Assembly: GCA_050010255.1 (NCBI GenBank)
Contig: JBEKLJ010000141.1
Span: forward strand, 1-9,361
Length of the DNA: 9,361 nt
Reading direction: 5' to 3'
DNA from: JBEKLJ01 sp050010255
GTDB lineage: Bacteria; Acidobacteriota; Terriglobia; Bryobacterales; Bryobacteraceae
Shown here: one piece after another, positions 4,889 to 9,361 of the stretch
Layout: each line of letters opens with the position of its first letter
Numbering within the stretch: position 1 is the first letter of the stretch
Translations under genes and position numbers: made by a program
The notes under the pieces: model-generated
Database searches by the model: none
The model's input: the letters and a program-made list of their open reading frames with translations, nothing else
What the model was told of the DNA's origin: nothing

Positions 4889-5503
4889 ATGCACCTCGTT
4901 CCTACCCAAGCCGAGGTCGTCGCCCTGCTGCGCCAGACGGGCGCTCTCCGCCAGGGCCATTTCGAATACCCCAATGGCCTGCACTCGAACGAATACCTGC
5001 AAGTGGCGCTCGCCATGCAGTACTACCAGCACGCCAGGACGCTCAGCGTCGGCCTGAGCCGGCTGCTGCGCGCCGACTCGGAAATCCACGCCCTCATCCC
5101 CCAGCTCTCCATCGTCGCGCCGGCCACGGGTGGGCTGCCCGTCGCTTACGGCGTTTGCGAGGCGCTGCGCGCTCACCGCGTCTACTGGGCCGAGACCGGG
5201 GACTGTGATGGCAAGCTCCGCTTCCGCCAGTACATCGAGCAGGTCCGCGGCGAGCCGGTGGTGCTGGTTGACGATATCCTCCGCACCGGCAAGAAGCTCG
5301 GCGAGTTGAAGCAGCTCGTGGAGTCTAACGGCGCCAACGTGCTGGGCCTCGCGGTCGTGGTCTCGGAGCCGACGCCCAGGACCCCCGACTTCAGCCCGCT
5401 GCCGCTCTACTACCTCGCCAGGGTGGACACTCGGTACTTTGCCGACGCCGCCTCTTGCGAGCTCTGCCGAAGCGGCGTGCCCCTCGAGAAGGTCTGGGTT
5501 TAG
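4889..5503 (+). CDS. pyrE: Orotate phosphoribosyltransferase-like protein
   Basis: OPRT couples orotate to PRPP to give OMP in pyrimidine synthesis (cytoplasm). The 204-residue product is type I phosphoribosyltransferase. It has the PRPP loop VVLVDDILRTGKK (124-136), an N-terminal GHFEYPNGLHSNEYLQ (23-38) matching the OPRT GHF...SGLHS.. signature, and VAPATGGLPVAYGV (76-89) matching the (S/A)PA.GGI..G segment. The E. coli-type catalytic loop (RK..K.HGEG) is absent. In its place is WAETGDCDGKLRFRQ (100-114), which resembles the shorter OPRT subclass known to me from Thermus-like and archaeal enzymes (AERE.G...RR). A base-specificity change cannot be excluded, hence the -like. It starts 2 nt after the sugar transferase stop, with AAGGGGG upstream (4872-4878) as ribosome-binding site, so the two are likely co-transcribed. 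Confidence 0.8.
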   Translation: MHLVPTQAEVVALLRQTGALRQGHFEYPNGLHSNEYLQVALAMQYYQHARTLSVGLSRLLRADSEIHALIPQLSIVAPATGGLPVAYGVCEALRAHRVYWAETGDCDGKLRFRQYIEQVRGEPVVLVDDILRTGKKLGELKQLVESNGANVLGLAVVVSEPTPRTPDFSPLPLYYLARVDTRYFADAASCELCRSGVPLEKVWV

Positions 5504-5531
5504 CCCGAGCACGGTTCGGGTTTAAGCCCGA
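5493..5531. repeat. Near-direct repeat with competing dyads at the end of pyrE
   Basis: Two similar units, TCTGGGTTTAGCCCGA (5493-5508, including the pyrE stop) and TTCGGGTTTAAGCCCGA (5515-5531), lie 6 nt apart. TCGGG (5516-5520) can pair either with CCCGA upstream (5504-5508) or with CCCGA downstream (5527-5531), so the two hairpins exclude each other. There is no long T-run. It may serve as a weak terminator or stabilise the 3' end. Confidence 0.4.
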
Positions 5532-5545
5532 CCTCCGCGAACCGC

Positions 5546-5633
5546 AACGATATAAGCTTGTCTTATATTAAGGAAAGATAAGATCAATTTATCTTAAATC
5601 CCCCTTGCCATTGCCGCCGGTCTTCGATAGGCT
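5546..5633 (+). promoter_or_regulatory. AT-rich operator-like region and possible promoter of the dehydrogenase gene
   Basis: An AT-rich island in GC-rich DNA carries two perfect dyads. One is ATATAAG / CTTATAT (5550-5556 with 5562-5568, 5-nt spacer). The other is AAGATAA / TTATCTT (5575-5581 with 5589-5595, 7-nt spacer). The centres are 26 bp apart and share (A)TAAG / CTTA(T) half-sites. A TTGCCA (5605-5610) follows as a plausible -35, with TAGGCT (5628-5633) at 17-bp spacing as a poor -10. This arrangement suits a transcription factor binding just upstream of the promoter. I cannot name the regulator; the promoter boxes are weaker evidence than the dyads. Confidence 0.5.
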
Positions 5634-5684
5634 TACAGACAGACCCTGCCACGTCGCGGGTGCAATTCCTTATAGGAGATAGCC

Positions 5685-6956
5685 ATGACTGCTATCGAGT
5701 CCACGGCGACTCAGACCAACAACCCCTACGAGCTCGCCCTACAGAATTTCGATGCTGCTGCGGATGCGTTGGAGCTCTCCCAGGACGTCCGCGCCATGAT
5801 CAGGCGTCCGGAAAGGGAGCTGGCTGTCAGCGTTCCCGTCCGGATGGACAACGGTGGAATCCGCTGCTTTCAGGGCTACCGCGTGCAGCATAGCACCGCG
5901 CGCGGCCCGGCCAAGGGCGGGATTCGCTATCACCCTAACGTAACCATCGATGAAGTTCGCGCCCTGGCCACGTGGATGACCTGGAAGTGCGCGGTCGTCA
6001 ACATCCCCTACGGCGGCGGCAAGGGCGGCATTACCTGCAACCCCAAGGAACTCACCTCCGGCGAACTGGAGCGCATGACCCGCCGCTACACCAGCGCCAT
6101 CTACCCCATCATCGGGCCGGACCAGGACATCCCGGCGCCGGACGTGTACACCAACTCCCAGGTAATGGCCTGGGTCATGGATACCTACAGCATGATCAAG
6201 GGCTGCCCGGTACCCGGCGTGGTTACGGGCAAGCCGCTCTCGATCGGCGGCTCGTTGGGCCGCAATGAGGCCACCGGCCGCGGCCTCTACTACTGCGTCC
6301 TGAGCATCTGCGAGCACCTGAAGCTCCCCCTCAAGGGCGCCAAGGTTGTCGTGCAGGGGTTTGGGAACGCGGGCTCGATCTCGGCGCACCTGCTCGACAA
6401 CGATCAGGCTTACGTGATCGCCGCCAGCGATTCCCGTGGCTGCGTCTACAACAAGAACGGCCTCGACATCCCGAAGCTCATGATGCACAAGGAAACCACC
6501 GGCAGCGTAACCGGTTTCCCGGGTTCCGAGCCCATCGAGCCCGCCGAGTTGCTCGCTCTGGAGTGCGACATCCTGATTCCCGCCGCGCTCGAGAACGTCA
6601 TTGACGGGGACAACGCCCCCAAGCTGAGGACCAAGATCATTGCGGAGGCGGCCAACGGACCGCTCACACCCGATGCCGATCGGATACTCGAGTCCAAGGG
6701 CGTCTTCATCATCCCCGACATCCTCTGCAACGCCGGCGGCGTCACGGTGTCCTATTTCGAGTGGGTGCAGAACCAGCAACACCTGCGGTGGGACTTGCAG
6801 GAGGTCAACAACCGCCTCGAGCGCGTCATGAGGACCAGCTTCATCGAGGTGTACGAGCTGCGCACGGAGCGGCGCGTTGGCATGCGGACTGCCGCCAACA
6901 TGCTGGCCATCGGTCGCGTCGCTGAAGCCACCAAGGTCCGCGGCCTGTATCCGTAA
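5685..6956 (+). CDS. Glu/Leu/Phe/Val dehydrogenase, probably glutamate dehydrogenase
   Basis: The enzyme should catalyse reversible NAD(P)-dependent oxidative deamination of L-glutamate to 2-oxoglutarate and ammonia in the cytoplasm. The 423-residue product has the typical hexameric-class length. The N-terminal substrate domain has GPAKGGIRYHP (74-84, Lys77), MTWKCAVVNIPYGGGKGG (98-115, Lys101 and catalytic Lys113) and PAPDVYTN (150-157, Asp153). These match Clostridium symbiosum Lys89, Lys113, Lys125 and Asp165 at a constant offset of 12. The Rossmann domain has VVVQGFGNAG (221-230) and ends its second strand in AASDSRG. EAANGP (321-326) and ILCNAGGVTVSYFEW (346-360) complete the family pattern. 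Cofactor preference cannot be fixed by eye. AGGAGAT (5674-5680) is a good ribosome-binding site, confirming ATG 5685. It appears monocistronic, with its own AT-rich control region and a hairpin 20 nt after its stop. Confidence 0.93.
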   Translation: MTAIESTATQTNNPYELALQNFDAAADALELSQDVRAMIRRPERELAVSVPVRMDNGGIRCFQGYRVQHSTARGPAKGGIRYHPNVTIDEVRALATWMTWKCAVVNIPYGGGKGGITCNPKELTSGELERMTRRYTSAIYPIIGPDQDIPAPDVYTNSQVMAWVMDTYSMIKGCPVPGVVTGKPLSIGGSLGRNEATGRGLYYCVLSICEHLKLPLKGAKVVVQGFGNAGSISAHLLDNDQAYVIAASDSRGCVYNKNGLDIPKLMMHKETTGSVTGFPGSEPIEPAELLALECDILIPAALENVIDGDNAPKLRTKIIAEAANGPLTPDADRILESKGVFIIPDILCNAGGVTVSYFEWVQNQQHLRWDLQEVNNRLERVMRTSFIEVYELRTERRVGMRTAANMLAIGRVAEATKVRGLYP

Positions 6957-6975
6957 TCGGTTCTTGATTGCCGGG

Positions 6976-6998
6976 GGGGCGGGGCGCAACCCCGCCCC
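6976..6998. terminator. GC-rich hairpin between convergent genes
   Basis: GGGGCGGGG (6976-6984), loop CGCAA, CCCCGCCCC (6990-6998) form a perfect 9-bp all-GC stem. It lies 20 nt after the dehydrogenase stop and 11 nt beyond the stop of the convergent molybdoenzyme gene. The position suits a bidirectional terminator or 3'-end barrier, but neither side has a T-tract, so classical rho-independent termination is uncertain. Confidence 0.55.
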
Positions 6999-7008
6999 TC
7001 AGGCAGAC

Positions 7009-7680
7009 CTAGTCCCAGCCGTAGCGCTCCTCCGTCCAGGGGTCGCCGTGCATGTGGTAGCCGTTTCGCTCCCAGAACCCGGCTCGGTCCTCGGCCAGCA
7101 ACTCAATGCCCGCCACCCACTTGGCGCTCTTCCAGGCATATAGGCGAGGCACGATGAGCCGGGCTGGCCCGCCGTGCTCCAGCGTCAGCGGCTCGCCGTC
7201 GTGAGAGAAAGCCAGCAGGGCGTCCTCGGCCAGCAAGTCCGTGAGAGGCACGTTCGTCGTCCACCCGGAATCGTAGCCGTGGACGAGGGCGAACCGGGCG
7301 CCGGGCAGCGGCCCGCCGGCTCGGTCCAACAGCTCGCGGGTTCCGACCCCCTCCCAGAGGTTCCCCAGCCGCGACCACCGCGTCACGCAATGGAAGTCGG
7401 CGAAGACCCGAACCCGCGGCAGCTCCTGGAACTCCGCCCAATTCCACTCCACCGGACGGGCAACCAAGCCAGACACGCGGAAGCGCCATGTTTCCAGATG
7501 GATGCCCGGCGGACCCGAGGCGTCCAGCACCGGCCACGTCAGCGTTCGTGATTGCCCGGGCGGCAACCGCTCCTGCCGCCGCGCATCTGGGCTGACGATG
7601 ACCCCCGGCGGCAGATTCGGCGGCGGGCCGGTCTCCGGCGCGGCGGTTTCCGGCCCTTGCAGCTTGTCCTGATCGGCCAT
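7009..7680 (-). CDS. Cytoplasmic molybdopterin-dependent oxidoreductase, sulfite oxidase / YedY-like
   Basis: The 223-residue product is a stand-alone oxidoreductase molybdopterin-binding domain. FADFHCVTRWSRLGNLWEGV (93-112) supplies Cys98 as the probable molybdenum ligand. HGYDSGWTTNVPL (134-146), HGGPARLIVPRLYAWKSAKWV (169-189) and the end FWERNGYHMHGDPWTEERYG (202-221) are characteristic of the short sulfite oxidase-like subfamily. Unlike MsrP/YedY it has no Tat or Sec signal peptide; the first 30 residues are Pro-rich and hydrophilic, so it is expected in the cytoplasm. It also lacks a dimerisation domain and heme. Substrate and electron partner are unknown, and no YedZ-like membrane partner is adjacent. 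The ATG at 7680 has AGGTGAGGGGGG upstream, and a TAGAAT (7702-7697) further up may be its -10. Confidence 0.9.
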   Translation of the reverse strand: MADQDKLQGPETAAPETGPPPNLPPGVIVSPDARRQERLPPGQSRTLTWPVLDASGPPGIHLETWRFRVSGLVARPVEWNWAEFQELPRVRVFADFHCVTRWSRLGNLWEGVGTRELLDRAGGPLPGARFALVHGYDSGWTTNVPLTDLLAEDALLAFSHDGEPLTLEHGGPARLIVPRLYAWKSAKWVAGIELLAEDRAGFWERNGYHMHGDPWTEERYGWD

Positions 7681-7764
7681 AGGCCCCCCTCACCTGATTC
7701 TATGCCGTTTGGGAGGGCCGAGTTTCCCAGGAGAGGCCGGGGCGCCGCGGGCCACCTTAAATTT

Positions 7765-8232
7765 GTGAGGCTGCCGAACCTGCTGGGGTGGGTCTGCGTC
7801 CTGGCTGCGTTAGTATGCGCGCCGCTGCTCGCGGGCGGCCCCGGCGACCGTGCCGAGCACGTCGGGGGGACGCTGGCGGAACTGCCGCGCCAGGCCGGCC
7901 TCATCGACGTCACCGATCAGGCGGTCTTCCGCTTCCAGACTCACGGCGCCGCCGTCCAGGTGCCCTACGAGAACATCAACCTGCTTGAGTACGGCCAGCA
8001 GGTCAGCCGCCGCTACCTCCTGGCCGTCGTCATCTCTCCGGTGCTGCTGTTGAGCAAGAAGCGCCAGCACTTCCTCACCATCGGCTATACCGACGATCTG
8101 GGGCGCCAGCAGGCGCTGGTTTTCCGGGTGGACAAGGCGCACATCCGCGCGGTGCTGGTGAGCCTGGAGGCGAAGACCGGCCGCAAGGTGCAGTACCAGG
8201 ATCCCGAGGCGCGAAAGGCAGGCAAAGGATGA
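7765..8232 (+). CDS. Exported protein of unknown function (155 aa)
   Basis: From GTG 7765 the product starts MRLPNLLGWVCVLAALVCAPLLAGG, a good signal peptide or membrane anchor with cleavage near residues 23-25. The rest is a soluble-looking domain of alternating strands: GTLAELPRQAGLIDV (35-49), FRFQTHGAAVQVPYENINLL (55-74), EYGQ (75-78), a short hydrophobic stretch LLAVVISPVLLLSKKR (85-100), FLTIGYTDD (103-111), QALVFRVDKAHIRAVLVSLEAKTGRKV (116-142). The strand pattern with a closing helix suggests a pleckstrin-homology/GRAM-like fold, but this is a guess by eye. The frame is open upstream to 7552; ATG 7702 would put 21 basic residues before the signal peptide. No clear Shine-Dalgarno precedes any candidate, so the start is uncertain. 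Its stop overlaps the next start by ATGA, indicating translational coupling. Confidence 0.75.
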   Translation: MRLPNLLGWVCVLAALVCAPLLAGGPGDRAEHVGGTLAELPRQAGLIDVTDQAVFRFQTHGAAVQVPYENINLLEYGQQVSRRYLLAVVISPVLLLSKKRQHFLTIGYTDDLGRQQALVFRVDKAHIRAVLVSLEAKTGRKVQYQDPEARKAGKG

Positions 8233-8885
8233 CACCGCTCCAGCTCGCTTTGTGGGTTTTGCTGTGCCTGCAGCCGCCTCCAGAGCCGGCTTCGCAGCAG
8301 CCCGCTTCGCCGCCGCCGGCTTCGCAGCAGCAGCCGCCGCCCTCCAGCGACCTGGAGCGCACCAACCTGAAGCAATTGCTGACGCTGCGGCGCGTCTACG
8401 TCGACCGCCTGAACGGCGGGGAGACGGCGGTGCAGATCCGCGACATGATCATCAGCGGCCTGGAGAGGGCCAAGCTGTTCGTCATCACTGAAAACGCCGA
8501 ACGCGCCGACGCCTTCCTGCGGGGCTCGGCCGAGGACCTCGTCTTCACCGACACCTTCTCTTCGAGCGATGGCATCAACGCCCGCGGCGGGATCGGCGGA
8601 TCCACCGGCGGCAGCACCTCGAGCCGCAACCACCGCGGCGCGTACGCCAACGCCGGCGTCGGTGAGACCGACTCGCTGCACACCGCCGAGCGGAAGCACG
8701 AGGCCACCGCCTCGGTGCGGCTGGTCACCAAAGACGGCGACGTCATCTGGTCAACCACACAGGAGAGCACCGGATCGAAGTTCCACGGCGCCAGTCTGGA
8801 TGTCGCGGAAAAGATCACCAGACAACTGCTGGCGGACTTCGCGCGCGCCAGGGGGCTCCCGGCGCTAAGTGACTCGCATCATTAA
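8229..8885 (+). CDS. Exported protein with possible CsgG/LpoB-like domain, unknown function
   Basis: The 218-residue product begins with a short hydrophobic segment LQLALWVLLCLQ (4-15), probably a signal peptide; Cys13 lacks a good lipobox. A Pro/Gln/Ser linker with repeated PASQQ follows (about 16-40). The core has TLRRVYVDRLNGGETAVQIRDMIISGLERAKLFVITENAERADAFLRGS (52-100), then a Gly/Ser-rich insertion (about 111-145), then ATASVRLVTKDGDVIWSTTQES (159-180) and a C-terminal helix. The order of strand, helix, KLFVITE strand, then ADA.L.G, then a strand with DG.V.W recalls the CsgG/LpoB-type fold of bacterial outer-membrane accessory lipoproteins; this is by eye. ATG 8229 overlaps the preceding stop (ATGA), with AAAGG close upstream, so it forms a two-gene unit with the 155-residue protein. 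A rho-independent terminator lies about 110 nt downstream. Confidence 0.8.
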   Translation: MTPLQLALWVLLCLQPPPEPASQQPASPPPASQQQPPPSSDLERTNLKQLLTLRRVYVDRLNGGETAVQIRDMIISGLERAKLFVITENAERADAFLRGSAEDLVFTDTFSSSDGINARGGIGGSTGGSTSSRNHRGAYANAGVGETDSLHTAERKHEATASVRLVTKDGDVIWSTTQESTGSKFHGASLDVAEKITRQLLADFARARGLPALSDSHH

Positions 8886-8960
8886 TTTTTCCTAAGAATC
8901 GGATACCCAGATATTAAGCTGGTGTATACTGATTTCAGTCAGCTATAACATAGCATCCCC

Positions 8961-8984
8961 GGCGACGGGACCCAGCCCGTCGCC
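8961..8984. repeat. GC-rich stem-loop in the 3' intergenic region
   Basis: GGCGACGGG (8961-8969), loop ACCCAG, CCCGTCGCC (8976-8984) form a perfect 9-bp stem. The loop ends in CCCAG, as does the loop of the terminator hairpin 36 nt downstream, suggesting the two are related palindromic units. Confidence 0.7.
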
Positions 8985-8996
8985 AGCCCCTCTGAG

Positions 8997-9028
8997 TAAA
9001 GCCCCAGGTTCCCAGCCTGGGGCTTTTA
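8997..9028 (+). terminator. Rho-independent terminator
   Basis: AAAGCCCCAGG (8998-9008), a 7-nt loop TTCCCAG, and CCTGGGGCTTT (9016-9026) form a perfect 11-bp stem, with TTTT running from 9024. The A-run on the left side and T-run on the right make it potentially bidirectional. It is the only hairpin in the window with the full stem-plus-T-tract signature. It lies about 110 nt after the 8885 stop. Confidence 0.8.
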
Positions 9029-9034
9029 AAGTTT

Positions 9035-9140
9035 GGAGCCGAAAACGGGGCCAGGCTACTCTGTCCCGAGCGCAGCGAGTGGACAGAGCTGCCTGTACCC
9101 GTTTCCCCACGTAGCCAGCATCTGGTCACAATCCGGCTCC
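9035..9140. repeat. Long nested imperfect hairpin
   Basis: Three successive stems align: AAACGGG / CCCGTTT (9043-9049 with 9098-9104), CAGGC / GCCTG (9052-9056 with 9091-9095) and CTCTGTCC / GGACAGAG (9059-9066 with 9081-9088). Together these give 20 paired positions around a 14-nt loop. A further outer pair GGAGCCG / CGGCTCC (9035-9041 with 9134-9140) encloses the whole with an unpaired right-hand segment. No reading frame of note is present. It could be a structured RNA, a remnant of a mobile element end, or a dispersed palindrome. Confidence 0.6.
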
Positions 9141-9141
9141 C

Positions 9142-9169
9142 GTAGGGGCCGATCATGATCGGCCCCTAC
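9142..9169. repeat. Perfect 28-bp palindrome
   Basis: GTAGGGGCCGATCA and its exact reverse complement meet with no spacer, centred on the CATG at 9154-9157. From memory, palindromes of the form GTAGGGGC...GCCCCTAC occur as dispersed repeats in several phyla, including Chloroflexi and Acidobacteriota; this one would be a variant with a GATCATGATC centre. It starts 1 bp after the right arm of the preceding nested hairpin. Confidence 0.85.
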
Positions 9170-9273
9170 TGCGCGGGCCAACTCGCTGAACACAATGGAC
9201 TTGCGCAAGCGAAAAGTGGCTGTCTCTCTTGAAAATCCCTCCGGGCTAGCCCGAATATTTCACGCGGCCTCTG

Positions 9274-9346
9274 GCAAAGAGCCGCCGACTCTGGCATAAA
9301 CATTTGTGGAAGCAGATGTTTCGACCAAGAGAGGACGGCTCTTTGC
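9274..9346 (+). promoter_or_regulatory. 73-nt leader hairpin enclosing the ribosome-binding site of the putative transposase
   Basis: Three coaxial stems are visible. GCAAAGAGCCG pairs with CGGCTCTTTGC (9274-9284 with 9336-9346, 11 bp). CTCTGG pairs with CCAAGAG (9289-9294 with 9325-9331, one bulge). AAACATTTG pairs with CAGATGTTT (9298-9306 with 9313-9321, one G-T) around a 6-nt loop. The only Shine-Dalgarno candidate, AGAGAGGA (9328-9335), lies partly in the middle stem and its internal loop, and the outer stem ends 1 nt before the ATG at 9348. Folding would be expected to hinder initiation. Confidence 0.65.
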
Positions 9347-9347
9347 T

Positions 9348-9361
9348 ATGACACAGTGTAC
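9348..9361 (+). CDS. Partial CDS, first codons of a putative transposase
   Basis: ATG 9348 followed by ACA CAG TGT AC is cut by the window edge, giving MTQC and a partial codon. The call rests on the preceding leader hairpin, the AGAGAGGA 12 nt upstream, and a recalled similarity to IS1380-family transposase N-termini. Four codons carry no independent evidence. Confidence 0.3.

Larger units (their letters stand above)
9239..9361 (+). mobile_element. Probable left end of an insertion sequence (IS1380-like?), truncated by window
   Basis: The character of the sequence changes here: CGGGCTAGCCCG (9242-9253, a 12-bp palindrome), then AATATTTCAC, then a 73-nt hairpin and an ATG whose first codons read MTQC. 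In my memory IS1380-family transposases commonly begin MT(Q/E)C, and a GGGCTAGCCCG-AATATTTCAC stretch near the element end is consistent, but neither point is verified. The exact outer end is not determinable; 9239 is a nominal boundary. The matching right end would lie beyond the window. Confidence 0.4.

Noticed and set aside
5739..6989. Long minus-strand open frame (416 codons) opposite the dehydrogenase
   Set aside because: It is antisense to a fully conserved gene. Long antisense frames are expected at this GC content, and its product has no recognisable motif.
7552..7764. N-terminal extension of the 155-residue exported protein to 7552 or 7702
   Set aside because: The extension to 7552 overlaps the divergent molybdoenzyme gene and is Arg/Pro-rich. 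Both extensions would put many basic residues before a clear signal peptide, though ATG 7702 cannot be fully excluded.

Overview
The window is GC-rich bacterial chromosomal DNA from a Gram-negative organism that makes lipid A (fabZ, lpxA and lpxI are present). The use of LpxI rather than LpxH, two secreted hypothetical proteins of a style I associate with Acidobacteriota, GC-rich hairpin repeats in most intergenic gaps, and extended -10 boxes almost touching start codons together suggest an acidobacterium, perhaps Solibacter/Bryobacter-like. That assignment is inference from memory, not a search result.

Layout. Positions 1-73 hold the first codons of a leftward gene that runs off the window. 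Positions 74-409 are non-coding and packed with palindromic repeats, ending in a heptad tandem repeat and an extended -10 box just before fabZ. Positions 410-2548 are a tight rightward cluster, fabZ-lpxA-lpxI, whose products partition (3R)-3-hydroxyacyl-ACP between phospholipid and lipid A synthesis and then carry out early lipid A steps. Positions 2549-3470 are an accessory-looking stretch: one small secreted hypothetical gene (2704-3168) enclosed by a perfect 19-bp inverted repeat, plus several hairpins. Positions 3471-5503 encode a polyprenyl-phosphate sugar-1-phosphate transferase (first step of a surface glycan) and, 2 nt later, an orotate phosphoribosyltransferase-like protein. An AT-rich dyad-containing control region (about 5546-5600) precedes a Glu/Leu/Phe/Val-type dehydrogenase, most likely glutamate dehydrogenase (5685-6956). 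A strong GC hairpin separates it from a convergent, leftward, cytoplasmic molybdopterin (sulfite oxidase/YedY-like) oxidoreductase (7009-7680). Two translationally coupled genes for exported proteins of unknown function follow on the plus strand (7765-8885). Positions 8886-9361 contain no complete gene but hold a terminator, several long hairpins, a perfect 28-bp palindrome and, at the right edge, what looks like the start of an insertion sequence: a 73-nt hairpin ending one base before an ATG that reads into the window edge.

Most genes are ordinary housekeeping genes. The signals worth a second look are in the non-coding DNA: a dual-hairpin repeat whose two intact copies differ only by one covarying base pair, the heptad repeat in the fabZ promoter, the 19-bp inverted repeat framing a foreign-looking gene, the AT-rich operator region before the dehydrogenase, and the nested hairpin in front of the putative transposase. 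I do not see a clearly new multi-gene system.
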